Counted from the stretch's first letter, positions 1 to 7,012 are shown. The stretch is 18,965 nt of DNA from CAZBWE01 sp964581905 (GCA_964581905.1 CAZOQJ010000036.1:1-18965); one strand, 5' to 3'. The notes: a model not told the origin generated them from the sequence alone. Numbers and translations are program-made.

Positions 1-1
1 C

Positions 2-76
2 GGGCATATCTTTATGAATGTTGAGACATACGAGAAGATTACAAAGCCTTATGAGCTGCCAAAACGCAGCCAGTAA
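2..76 (+). CDS. C-terminal fragment of an unknown protein
   Basis: An open frame enters from the left edge and ends at TAA (74-76). It reads 24 residues ending in KPYELPKRSQ, with a natural-looking mix of charged and aromatic residues. The other two plus-strand frames do not give a convincing gene end here. I do not recognise the family. The stop is followed by a palindromic repeat, as expected for the end of a gene. Confidence 0.5.
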   Translation, partial: GHIFMNVETYEKITKPYELPKRSQ

Positions 77-97
77 AAAGCGGAGAGAGCGGGCGAG

Positions 98-145
98 TCC
101 GCCTTCGCCCATTCTTTGCATAAAGCTACGAAGGGCTTCGGCAGA
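98..145. repeat. GC-rich dispersed palindromic repeat
   Basis: Arms TCCGCCTTCGCCC (98-110) and GGGCTTCGGCAGA (133-145) are approximately inverted around a 22-base centre. The same TCCGCCTTCGC / CTTCGGCGGA design recurs at 1337-1368 and 5969-5994, so this is a copy of a dispersed element. The rest of 77-292 is AT-rich and shows no gene. Confidence 0.5.
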
Positions 146-292
146 TTTCAATCTGGTCATCGCAAGGATTTATAAGAGCTGTTCTGAAAAATGAGCCATT
201 CTTTATCTTTACGCAAGCGTTTGCTAAAAAATTTTTGTTTACAACAGATAGCCTTCAAATCTCTACTTTAGAAAACAACTACAGGATTATTC

Positions 293-320
293 TTGATATT
301 TTCTAAAAGAAATGTAAGAT
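293..320 (+). promoter_or_regulatory. Candidate sigma70-type promoter for the TIR gene
   Basis: TTGATA (293-298) and TAAGAT (315-320) are separated by 16 bases, giving 5 of 6 and 4 of 6 matches to the -35 and -10 consensus. A start near 327 would give a leader of about 30 bases before the ATG at 357. The surroundings are AT-rich, so chance matches are possible. Confidence 0.35.
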
Positions 321-356
321 TAAGATTCTGTAGAAATAATAGACTTGATTAGGTAT

Positions 357-1148
357 ATGATTTTAACTGGGGAAACAAGCAATATTGTGAAGACCAAATA
401 TGATGTATTTCTGAGTTATTCATGTCGAGACAGCGGCATTGCAAAACATCTTGCGTCAAAGCTAGAAGAAGCTGGTGTTCGATGCTTCATGGCAGAGAAA
501 GACATTGTTGCCGGAGAACATTGGGAGTCTCGTATTTTGAAGGCAATTCACGAAGCTAATCGTATGCTGCTTCTAATAACTCCACGTTCAAAGAATAGCC
601 TTTGGATCGCTGCTGAAGCCGGTGCTGCATGGGCTTTGGAGAAGGATTTGATCGCTGCTCTAATGTTCGTCGAGACTGCTGAACTAATTGAACCTATCAG
701 ACGACATCAAGCTCGTCTAATTGAAACTCCTGAACAAGTTGAAGCACTCATTAACGAGTTAGCTCCACAAAATTCTGTTTGTAAGGATACAATCAACGGC
801 CAATGGATTGATCCTTTAGATGGTGATGTCGTTTTCTTCAAGCAATCTGGCGATCGTGTCGTTGGATTCTATGATTATGGGTCTGGAAATAGGAAGGTTG
901 GCGTCTACTCAGGGACGATCAGAAACCACAGTTTTGAATACCAATGGAAATGGCTTAATGGTCAATTCGATGGATATGGACGGATGACATTATCACAAGA
1001 TGGCAAACGACTGTCAGGTGGATGGTGGTACCGTAACAATGACAAAGAAATCGAACATGTAGAGTATCACCGCGTATCTGATGCCATGCCGGCTTGGATA
1101 AAAGATCAGGATTTTAAAGAGTTCGCCGATTATCTTAAGGCTGATTGA
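357..1148 (+). CDS. TIR-domain protein with C-terminal beta-rich domain
   Basis: Residues about 13-135 form a TIR domain. The YDVFLSYS strand is at 15-22, the FMAEKDIVAGEHW segment at 44-56, and the SLWIAAEAGAAWA helix at 81-93. The helix places a Glu (87) four residues after Trp83, the spot of the catalytic glutamate in NAD-cleaving bacterial TIRs. Residues about 148-235 are a separate domain of alternating strands rich in Gly, Trp and Tyr (NGQW, GDRVVGFYDYGSG, DGKRLSGGWWY), resembling small beta-barrel or MORN-like ligand-binding folds; I cannot name it. There is no signal peptide, so it is probably cytoplasmic. A TTG at 345 in the same frame is possible, but the ATG at 357 is preferred. 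Stand-alone bacterial TIR proteins often act in phage defence or NAD signalling. No partner gene is visible, and the repeat-rich flanks would fit acquisition by transfer (inference). Confidence 0.85.
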   Translation: MILTGETSNIVKTKYDVFLSYSCRDSGIAKHLASKLEEAGVRCFMAEKDIVAGEHWESRILKAIHEANRMLLLITPRSKNSLWIAAEAGAAWALEKDLIAALMFVETAELIEPIRRHQARLIETPEQVEALINELAPQNSVCKDTINGQWIDPLDGDVVFFKQSGDRVVGFYDYGSGNRKVGVYSGTIRNHSFEYQWKWLNGQFDGYGRMTLSQDGKRLSGGWWYRNNDKEIEHVEYHRVSDAMPAWIKDQDFKEFADYLKAD

Positions 1149-1327
1149 ATCATATTCGTAAGACAAATTCGGTTGTTCAATCACCAACCAATAAATCACT
1201 TTAACCGCTTGCGACAGTTCACTAATTCGGGAAGCTTAGCTTTATGGCTAACTTGCTGCGAATCACAGCCCTTAAATAATATCTCTGATGTTATATAATG
1301 GTATAATCTAAGGCCGATTGGGAAATC

Positions 1328-1382
1328 AAAAATCAATCCGCCTTCGCAGTTTGGTTTCGGCGAACAAGAATGTAAAAATCAA
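1328..1382. repeat. Dispersed palindrome between 9-base direct repeats
   Basis: TCCGCCTTCGC (1337-1347) and GGTTTCGGCGA (1353-1363) form the same type of palindrome as at 98-145 and 5969-5994. AAAAATCAA occurs immediately left (1328-1336) and close to the right (1374-1382). The flanking repeat could be a target duplication, but this is AT-rich sequence and chance is not excluded. The rest of 1149-1441 holds no gene. Confidence 0.45.
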
Positions 1383-1389
1383 AATTATC

Positions 1390-1417
1390 AAGGCTGAGTG
1401 GGAAAATGCTCGGCCTT
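1390..1417. terminator. Possible bidirectional terminator hairpin
   Basis: AAGGCTGAG (1390-1398) pairs with CTCGGCCTT (1409-1417), nine pairs including one G-U, around a 10-base loop. It is followed by TTTGG on the plus strand. It lies 24 bases past the stop of the minus-strand TPR gene and 240 bases past the TIR stop, so it more likely serves the TPR gene. The U tract is poor on both strands. Confidence 0.35.
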
Positions 1418-1441
1418 TTGGTTTGCCAAGCCTTGGAATTG

Positions 1442-2620
1442 TTATTTATCTTTAAGTTTCTTCAGTTTTTTGCTTATTCTTTTGGCATCGGCCGGCAGAT
1501 TAATTCTTCGGTAGTTTGAAGCGGATATTCGATAATATGTAGCGGCCTGGAGCGGGTTTCCCTGAGCTGCGTTCAAATCGCCCAAATAGTCCTGCGTTTG
1601 AGCGACGCGAAATAATGCACTGGTCTCGTTTAAGAGGAACTCGGCCTGTTTGAGAGCACCTTCGGCTTTATCATACTCTTTGCGGAGATAATATACCCGT
1701 CCCAGCTCCATTTGTGTCATTCCGACACCTTCGGTAGAGGCGGACTTAGTGAAGCAGAAGGCCGCTTTTTCCAATTTTTCAACAGCTAAATCGTAGTCCT
1801 TAGAATTTTTATAAACAAGGCTCAAATTGTAGTTGCTGTCTCCTCTGCCATGCCAATCATTGGTGTTTTTATAGTGGCTGAGAGCTGTCAGGTAGTAATC
1901 CAGGGCTTTGTCATTATCTTTCTTTAGCAATGAGAGATTTCCAAGCATGTTATAACAATCAGCCAGGCCTCTTTCGTTTTCACATTTTATAAATATATTA
2001 ATCGCGCGCGTTACGGATTGTTTAGCCCTCTTATAATCCCCGGCCCTGTAGCAGACTTCACTGATATCAAAGAGCGTTCGAGCCTGCAGCAATACATCAT
2101 CATGGCCGGCAGCTAATTCGAGTAACTGGTCATAGGCAGCGAGACTCTTATCGAACTTCCCTAAGTGACAAGCCACCCTTCCGAGAAAACCGAGGCTGGC
2201 TTTAAGAATACCAGGGTCATTTTCCTCCTTAGCAGCAACAACAGTCTTGTCGAGGTATTCTATAGCGCGTTGTAGTTGGTGTTTAGCACTGTTAACTTGA
2301 GCGAGAGATAACAAGATGTGTGCCTTATCAAGGCTGCGCTGCTCAGCATAGGTAAGAGCGAAGGAAAAGTAATGCTCAGCAGCGGAAGTATTATTAAACT
2401 GCAATAGATGAATTTTGCCTAAAAGCACGGCATATCTTACGGCCTCTATTGGAGGCATCTTGGACAGCTGCCTTGAAACCTTCCTATAGGGCATCTCGAT
2501 AAAGTTTCGCAAAATTTTATTATTAGGCCTAAATGCAACAATCTGTTCTGCGAGCGCACCGGTGACAAAGCAAAACGCCAACAAAACAGGAACTATTAAG
2601 GCCCTATGGGCTCTTTTCAC
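1442..2620 (-). CDS. Secreted TPR-repeat protein
   Basis: This is a 392-residue protein with a signal peptide (positively charged MKRAHR, then a hydrophobic core, likely cleavage after ALA at about 24). From about residue 75 to 380 it is a run of helical repeats with TPR signatures, for example the segments around LGNLSLLKKDNDKALDYYLT and MELGRVYYLRKEYDKAEGAL. No catalytic domain is seen, so it is a protein-interaction scaffold outside the cytoplasmic membrane. The start is GTG, supported by AAGGAAGG seven bases upstream. A TTGACA (minus strand, 2737-2742) lies upstream with a weak GATAAA (2712-2717) at an over-long 19-base spacing. It is divergent from the glycosidase-like gene, and the shared 308-base gap holds a GC-rich stretch (about 2790-2842). 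The specific partner is unknown. Confidence 0.8.
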   Translation of the reverse strand: MKRAHRALIVPVLLAFCFVTGALAEQIVAFRPNNKILRNFIEMPYRKVSRQLSKMPPIEAVRYAVLLGKIHLLQFNNTSAAEHYFSFALTYAEQRSLDKAHILLSLAQVNSAKHQLQRAIEYLDKTVVAAKEENDPGILKASLGFLGRVACHLGKFDKSLAAYDQLLELAAGHDDVLLQARTLFDISEVCYRAGDYKRAKQSVTRAINIFIKCENERGLADCYNMLGNLSLLKKDNDKALDYYLTALSHYKNTNDWHGRGDSNYNLSLVYKNSKDYDLAVEKLEKAAFCFTKSASTEGVGMTQMELGRVYYLRKEYDKAEGALKQAEFLLNETSALFRVAQTQDYLGDLNAAQGNPLQAATYYRISASNYRRINLPADAKRISKKLKKLKDK

Positions 2621-2863
2621 TAATTACCTTCCTTAAAATAAAGGCAAGCTATAAGTATCGCTGATATCGAAACTGCCGGCACCTCAATTATCACCTTTTC
2701 GGTCCTACCCTTTTATCGGCATGTTTCAATACTTTCTGTCAATAAAACAAAAGTCCCTTAATAAATCCCAACAAAAAGATTCAGGACAGGTTTCGGGACT
2801 CCGCCGTGACGAGTGAACAGACGACGCCCATGGGCCGGGCCCTTATTCTACACAGGTTTTCTT

Positions 2864-2892
2864 TTGACTTTGAGGGATGTTAAAACTACACT
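2864..2892 (+). promoter_or_regulatory. Candidate promoter for the glycosidase-like gene
   Basis: TTGACT (2864-2869) and TACACT (2887-2892) have an ideal 17-base spacing and 5 of 6 and 4 of 6 consensus matches. Transcription would begin near 2900, leaving a short leader that contains AAGGAG before the ATG at 2929. The remaining part of 2621-2863 shows only a GC-rich stretch with a small CCCATGGG palindrome (2827-2834). Confidence 0.4.
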
Positions 2893-2928
2893 GAAAAAAA
2901 AGTTCATTGACTAAAAAGGAGCGTAATT

Positions 2929-4827
2929 ATGATAAAACATATCGGAAAATCCACTTTTAGGGTTTTTGTCTTAATCATTTTGTCCTTCTGCTATTCTGCA
3001 GAGGGTTATCAAAATTTCAAAGTGGCGGTTTATGTCCGGGCGCAGGAAGTGCAAAAGATGAGTGAGCCGAACTGGCTGGAGGAAAACTGGGACATAATCT
3101 CCCAGCAGGTGAAAGTTGACAAGGTCTATCTTGAGCCCCATCGCGATGAGCTGCTGGTCGATGAAGAGACGGTCACCAAGGCCAAGAAATTCTTCGAAAG
3201 TAAGGGTATCGAAGTGGCCGGGGGTATTACCTACACCATTATGGAGAGTAACCGGTTCGAGACGTTCTGCTACAGCAGGCCTGAACATCGGCAGAAGGTC
3301 AAGGAAATAGCCGAACACACAGCCCGGCTGTTCGATGAAGTCATTCTGGACGACTTTTTCTTCACCAACTGCAAGTGCGAAACGTGTATCAAGGCCAAAG
3401 GCAAAAAAAGCTGGACAGAATATCGGCTGAACTTATTGAAAGATGCTGCAAAAAACCTCGTCATAAAACCCGCTAAAAAGGTCAATCCGAAGGTGAAGAT
3501 GGTTATCAAATATCCGAACTGGTACGAACACTTCCAGGGACTTGGTTATAATCTCGAGGCAGAGCCAAAACTATTCGATGGAATCTACACAGGTACGGAA
3601 ACCAGAGACCCGGTTTACAGTCACCAGCACTTGCAGCACTACCAAAGCTATTTGATATTCCGATACCTCGAAAATATCAAGCCGGGCGGCAACGGCGGCG
3701 GCTGGGTAGATACGGGCGGAATGCGGTACATAGACCGCTATGCAGAACAACTATGGCTGACGCTGTTCGCCAAGGCGCCGGAAATAATGCTGTTCGACTG
3801 GCGACAGATGCTGCGGCCGATACGCGAATCTACCCGGGCAGAGTGGCAAGGAACGCAAACCAGCTTCGACTTCGACGAGATGCTAAAGCCCATCGAGCTG
3901 GCTGACGGAACGACCGTCGAACCAACAACAATGGCCCGCGCAGCCGGCTATGCTCTCGAACAGGTTGACCAAGTTCTCGACAAACTCGGAAAGCCGGTCG
4001 GAGTTATGAGCTATAAGCCGTATCATTCAACGGGAGAAGATTTTCTGCATAATTACCTCGGTATGTGCGGTATCGCGATGGAGCTGGTGCCGGAATTTCC
4101 GGCTGATGCGAATACGATTTTTCTGGCGGAATCGGCGAAGTTCGATAAGAAAATCACAGATAAAATAAAGAAACAATTAATCGCAGGCAAGAGGGTTGTG
4201 ATTACATCGGGCCTGTTAAAAGCACTTCAAGGCAAAGGAATCGAAGACATTGTTGAGCTCGAATATACCGACAAGAAAGCAGTATTCAAAGATTTTATGC
4301 TCGGCTGGCGCGGCGGCATCCATCAGTCGAAAACTGATATAATCATCCCGCAAATAAAGTACCTGACGAACGATTCGTGGGAGGAAATATCGTGCCTGAC
4401 CAGCGGCGTCGGGTACCCGATTCTTCATTCGGCCGATTATGCAAACAGCAAACTGTATGTTCTGACCATTCCGGATAACTTCGGCGATTTATACAATTAT
4501 CCGGCTGAAGTACTGACGAAAATCAAAGAAGTATTAATGAAAGATATCTATGTCCGGGTGGATGGGCCGAGTCAGGTTGCAATATTTGTCTACGACAACG
4601 ACACGTTTATCGTGGAATCATTTTTGCCGGAGATTGTCGATGTCAAAATTGTTACCGACAAGCGAATCAGCAAGCTGCGTGATGTGCTCAGCGGTGAGGA
4701 ATTAGCCGGTAAATCGCCACCTGAGCCGCCGAGGTGGGCCAGGCGATGGCGAAGACAAGAAAACGATAAGCTTATTTTCGATATCCAAATCAAGCCGCAC
4801 TCTTATCGCGTGTTTAAGTGTGAATAG
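2929..4827 (+). CDS. Secreted TIM-barrel glycoside-hydrolase-like protein, family unassigned
   Basis: This 632-residue protein has an N-terminal signal peptide (hydrophobic stretch VFVLIILSFCYS, residues about 12-23). Strand-helix repeats follow, typical of a (beta/alpha)8 glycosidase barrel: VDKVYLEPHRDE (63-74), GIEVAGGITYTI (93-104), DEVILDDFFFTNC (136-148), VKMVIKYPNWY (189-199) and EIMLFDW (285-291). The acidic pair Asp141-Asp142 at a strand end is a plausible active-site element. Cys148, Cys150 and Cys153 follow directly and could bind a metal or form disulfides. Residues about 355-470 look like a Rossmann-type accessory domain, as in trimeric beta-galactosidases, and the C terminus looks like a beta-sandwich. 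Such proteins fit polysaccharide degradation, but no substrate can be assigned. The start has AAGGAG at good spacing. The gene converges on nrnA with a 9-base gap. Confidence 0.65.
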   Translation: MIKHIGKSTFRVFVLIILSFCYSAEGYQNFKVAVYVRAQEVQKMSEPNWLEENWDIISQQVKVDKVYLEPHRDELLVDEETVTKAKKFFESKGIEVAGGITYTIMESNRFETFCYSRPEHRQKVKEIAEHTARLFDEVILDDFFFTNCKCETCIKAKGKKSWTEYRLNLLKDAAKNLVIKPAKKVNPKVKMVIKYPNWYEHFQGLGYNLEAEPKLFDGIYTGTETRDPVYSHQHLQHYQSYLIFRYLENIKPGGNGGGWVDTGGMRYIDRYAEQLWLTLFAKAPEIMLFDWRQMLRPIRESTRAEWQGTQTSFDFDEMLKPIELADGTTVEPTTMARAAGYALEQVDQVLDKLGKPVGVMSYKPYHSTGEDFLHNYLGMCGIAMELVPEFPADANTIFLAESAKFDKKITDKIKKQLIAGKRVVITSGLLKALQGKGIEDIVELEYTDKKAVFKDFMLGWRGGIHQSKTDIIIPQIKYLTNDSWEEISCLTSGVGYPILHSADYANSKLYVLTIPDNFGDLYNYPAEVLTKIKEVLMKDIYVRVDGPSQVAIFVYDNDTFIVESFLPEIVDVKIVTDKRISKLRDVLSGEELAGKSPPEPPRWARRWRRQENDKLIFDIQIKPHSYRVFKCE

Positions 4828-4829
4828 TA

Positions 4830-4850
4830 CGGCTAATTAGCCGGCTAATT
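4830..4850. repeat. Nested palindromes between convergent genes
   Basis: CGGCTAATTAGCCG (4830-4843) and AATTAGCCGGCTAATT (4835-4850) are both perfect palindromes that overlap. They sit between the glycosidase-like stop and the nrnA stop and include the nrnA stop codon and last codons. A role as a weak bidirectional terminator is possible, but no U tract follows on either strand. Confidence 0.4.
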
Positions 4851-5841
4851 GTTCTGAAACGGCGTCGAGGATAAGCTGTTTTGCGTTTTCCACAGGGCCT
4901 TGGAGGTAGGTGCCGGCGGCCATTTTGTGTCCCCCGCCGTCAAATTTCTCAGCGATTTTGCAAACGTCTACCCCCCCACTACTTCTCAAAGAGCACCTGA
5001 TTCGGCCATCCTTTAACTGGACAAATAAAGCAGCTACCTCAACAGAGCTAATTCGCTTACACTCGTTTATTAAGTTCTCAGTGTCCTCATAAGTAGCGCC
5101 GGTTTGCTCAAAATCCCTCTGGAGCAGGTATTGGGTTGCGAAACGGCCATCAAGATGCAGTTCAAGCGTGTTTAGCATTGCAGTTATCAGCTTGAGCCGC
5201 TGGGGCGAGAAATTCTGAAACAATTTGTGATAAATTTCCGTTACGTTCACACCGGCATCAATTAGCTCGGTACAGGTTCGAAAGACCCTGCTATCGGTGT
5301 TAGGAAACTGGAACCAGCCGGTGTCAGAAACTACTGCGACAAATAGTACCTGAGCAATCTTTTCTGTTATTGGCCAGCCGGCGTACTTTATTAGGTCGAA
5401 AATAATCAGGCCTGTGGCTGCGGCGGTCTCATCAATAAGTTCGACACTACCCAAACCATCACCGGTTTTGTGATGGTCGATTATTAGAATTGGGTTGTCG
5501 GCCTTTTTTAGATATTTGCCGAACTTAGGCAGCTGGCTGAGACTGTTGGTGTCGACAATCATAATCAAATCAAAGGCACCAAACTTACCCTCTGTCATCT
5601 GCTGAATGTCAATATCCTGACCGAGGATGGGAACTTTTTCGGCAAAGAGAAACTCGTACCATTGAGGAAGCGGCGACAACAATAGAAGCTGGGTCTTTTT
5701 GCCGAGGGCGGCCAGGACTTCTGCCATCGCTACGAGACAGCCGCAGGCATCGCCATCCGGCTTGGTATGGCTTGTAAGCAAGATGCTGCTCGATTGGTTG
5801 ATTAGGTCAATTGCTTTTTGGAAATTGCCGCTATTTACCAT
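4837..5841 (-). CDS. nrnA: DHH-family phosphoesterase, NrnA-like (oligoribonuclease / pAp phosphatase)
   Basis: The protein has the DHH and DHHA1 domains in the usual order. Metal-site motifs are HTKPDGDACG (25-34), VDTN (96-99), DHH (122-124) and SDTG (172-175). The substrate-binding GGGHKMAAG (302-310) lies near the C terminus. NrnA enzymes degrade very short RNAs and dephosphorylate 3'-phosphoadenosine 5'-phosphate in the cytoplasm. At 334 residues the length matches the family. I start at the ATG (5841) rather than the in-frame TTG ten codons upstream, because AGGA lies five bases before the ATG and the extra residues are not typical. It appears monocistronic, with the repeat island upstream. 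A cyclic-dinucleotide phosphodiesterase of the GdpP type is unlikely, because no membrane or GGDEF region is present. Confidence 0.9.
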   Translation of the reverse strand: MVNSGNFQKAIDLINQSSSILLTSHTKPDGDACGCLVAMAEVLAALGKKTQLLLLSPLPQWYEFLFAEKVPILGQDIDIQQMTEGKFGAFDLIMIVDTNSLSQLPKFGKYLKKADNPILIIDHHKTGDGLGSVELIDETAAATGLIIFDLIKYAGWPITEKIAQVLFVAVVSDTGWFQFPNTDSRVFRTCTELIDAGVNVTEIYHKLFQNFSPQRLKLITAMLNTLELHLDGRFATQYLLQRDFEQTGATYEDTENLINECKRISSVEVAALFVQLKDGRIRCSLRSSGGVDVCKIAEKFDGGGHKMAAGTYLQGPVENAKQLILDAVSEQLAG

Positions 5842-5926
5842 AATAATCCTGCATACGTAAAAGCCAGTCAAGTTAAGAACATATCATAATACATAATAAA
5901 TAATACAGACTCAAGACCCAAGAAAA

Positions 5927-5966
5927 TTGGGTTTGATTGGGTTTGTTTTGGCTTTGTTTGGGTTTG
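5927..5966. repeat. Tandem array, four 10-base units
   Basis: Units TTGGGTTTGA, TTGGGTTTGT, TTTGGCTTTG and TTTGGGTTTG follow without gaps. The left edge also forms a small hairpin, ACCCAA (5916-5921) with TTGGGT (5927-5932). The strands are strongly G/T versus A/C biased. Confidence 0.65.
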
Positions 5967-5968
5967 TT

Positions 5969-5994
5969 TCCGCCTTCGCCAAGGCTTCGGCGGA
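5969..5994. repeat. GC-rich dispersed palindrome
   Basis: TCCGCC (5969-5974) and GGCGGA (5989-5994) are perfect inverted arms, with TTCGCC and GGCTTC inside. It is followed by CAAGC. The same design occurs at 98-145 and 1337-1368. Confidence 0.6.
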
Positions 5995-6059
5995 CAAGCA
6001 TAGTTCATTGTTAAACAATAACTTACGTTCATTTTAAGCGTCCGTAAAATTGGCTTTGG

Positions 6060-6078
6060 GATTTTTAGGCCAAAAATC
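6060..6078. repeat. Short AT hairpin
   Basis: GATTTTT (6060-6066) and AAAAATC (6072-6078) form a perfect seven-base stem around AGGCC. No U tract follows, so a terminator role is not supported. Confidence 0.4.
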
Positions 6079-6163
6079 GATGTTCATTTTCATAATCCTC
6101 TGTATTACAAGAGCTTACAATTGCCCGATTTTTAAGAAAATTGGGTTTGTTTTGCATATATTC

Positions 6164-6219
6164 GTCGCTTGTCGCTCGTCTCTCGTCGCCCGCAACCCGT
6201 CGCTTGTGGCCCGTTGCTC
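6164..6219. repeat. Tandem array, eight 7-base units
   Basis: Eight consecutive units read GTCGCTT, GTCGCTC, GTCTCTC, GTCGCCC, GCAACCC, GTCGCTT, GTGGCCC and GTTGCTC, a degenerate GTCGCYC array in exact phase. It does not continue an adjoining open frame with a recognisable product. Confidence 0.7.
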
Positions 6220-6285
6220 GTATGGTATGGTTCATTGGCTAATCCTTAGTATAAATTAACGTATGGCTAAATTTGACTGGAACTG

Positions 6286-6309
6286 CCCTTCGACAAGCTC
6301 AGGACAAGC
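6286..6309. repeat. CTTCGAC...CAGGACAAG dispersed element, copy 1
   Basis: The block begins CCCTTCGACAAGC and ends TCAGGACAAGC. A second copy at 6736-6785 shares both ends but has extra bases in the middle. Short elements of this type are common in environmental bacterial genomes (my recollection, not checked). Confidence 0.5.
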
Positions 6310-6491
6310 TGTTCCGTAAGACTTGCGGCTCGTCTCCGCTGAAGCTCCGACGCAGCAGGGTCTCCGCGAGCGTGTCCCTCCGGGGACTAACGTGTGCTGC
6401 CAGAGCACATTCGGAATTATACCAGATATGGCCCGTTTTTCAATAGAAAATAAATAAAATTTCGTATCTCGTGAAGCGTGAAGAGTGTCTC

Positions 6492-6531
6492 GATGAGTAA
6501 ATGCGTGGATGGGTAGATGAGTGGATGCGTG
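6492..6531. repeat. Tandem array, five 8-base units
   Basis: Units GATGAGTA, AATGCGTG, GATGGGTA, GATGAGTG and GATGCGTG follow in exact phase. A hairpin element begins four bases later, at 6535. Confidence 0.65.
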
Positions 6532-6534
6532 GGT

Positions 6535-6565
6535 CCCCGCCTAAGACATGCGAGGGGGTAAATAT
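6535..6565. repeat. Hairpin element ending in GGGGTAAATAT, copy 1
   Basis: CCCCGCCTAAGACATGCG (6535-6552) is repeated exactly at 6696-6713. In this copy the right arm is GCGAGGGGG and is followed by TAAATAT (6559-6565), a tail shared with the palindromes at 6872-6909 and 7013-7055. Confidence 0.55.
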
Positions 6566-6569
6566 TCAG

Positions 6570-6637
6570 TAGGTGGTAATACAACATAGCGCAGTATATG
6601 GGTTTGGTATATGGGCGCTACCTATGAATACCACCTA
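6570..6637. repeat. Inverted repeat with internal GCGC motifs
   Basis: TAGGTGGTA (6570-6578) and TACCACCTA (6629-6637) are perfect nine-base inverted arms. Inside and just after them, TAGCGCAGTATAT and TAGCGCAATATAT form a near-identical direct repeat, and TATATGGGCGCTA is close to its inverse. It lies between the two CCCCGCCTAAGACATGCG copies. Confidence 0.5.
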
Positions 6638-6695
6638 GCGCAATATATCAGCAGGCCGGGATATCTGGGGATTAGAGGATAAGTGATAAATGGAT

Positions 6696-6716
6696 CCCCG
6701 CCTAAGACATGCGGGG
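6696..6716. repeat. Hairpin element copy 2 (CCCCGC...GCGGGG)
   Basis: CCCCGC (6696-6701) and GCGGGG (6711-6716) form a perfect six-base stem around CTAAGACAT. The first 18 bases are identical to 6535-6552. Confidence 0.55.
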
Positions 6717-6735
6717 ACAGGATTGCGCAGTGCTG

Positions 6736-6785
6736 CCCCTTCGACTTGGTTCGACATCGCTCACCACGAGTCGCTCAGGACAAGC
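6736..6785. repeat. CTTCGAC...CAGGACAAG dispersed element, copy 2
   Basis: It starts CCCTTCGAC and ends GCTCAGGACAAGC as in copy 1 (6286-6309), but carries about 25 extra bases in the middle, including GGTTCGAC. More GC-rich palindromic sequence (AGGCTTCGCTAAAGCTTCGCC) follows to about 6830. Confidence 0.45.
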
Positions 6786-6871
6786 GGAGGCCGCAATTCA
6801 GGCTTCGCTAAAGCTTCGCCCAGACAAGGAGGGACATACAAATATTACGCAGGAGCGAAGCTACGGAGTAA

Positions 6872-6909
6872 ACCCCGTTAGAAAGAAAGTCAAAATTTTC
6901 TAACGGGGT
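6872..6909. repeat. ACCCCGTTAGAAA palindrome, copy 1
   Basis: ACCCCGTTAGAAA (6872-6884) and TTTCTAACGGGGT (6897-6909) form a perfect 13-base stem around a 12-base loop. AAATAT follows. The same arms appear at 10146-10207 in the polX leader. No U tract follows, so it is a mobile-type palindrome rather than an obvious terminator. Confidence 0.75.
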
Positions 6910-6983
6910 AAATATAAAAAGTCCGAACCGCAGGCAGCACAAGCAAAACGGATAAACCCCCTTGCAGTGCCCTTCGTAAGTAA

Positions 6984-7005
6984 CCCCGTCATCAAGATGA
7001 CAGGG
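6984..7005. repeat. CCCCGTCATC hairpin
   Basis: CCCCGTCATC (6984-6993) pairs with GATGACAGGG (6996-7005), with one mismatch and only AA between the arms. Its CCCC/GGG edges match the neighbouring palindromes while the stem interior differs. Confidence 0.55.
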
Positions 7006-7012
7006 CTAAACG

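Noticed and set aside
2832..2842. GGGCCGGGCCC as a terminator
   Set aside because: It is a GC-rich dyad without a U tract, located in the divergent promoter region rather than after a gene.
6050..6259. 69-codon plus-strand frame with hydrophobic start
   Set aside because: Its C-terminal half is the 7-base tandem array, and there is no ribosome binding site or recognisable domain.
5927..6531. CRISPR array
   Set aside because: Units are 7-10 bases, contiguous and without spacers, and no cas gene is present.
6733..6790. tRNA-like GGTTCGA motif
   Set aside because: No cloverleaf, acceptor stem or anticodon arm can be built around it; it belongs to a dispersed repeat.
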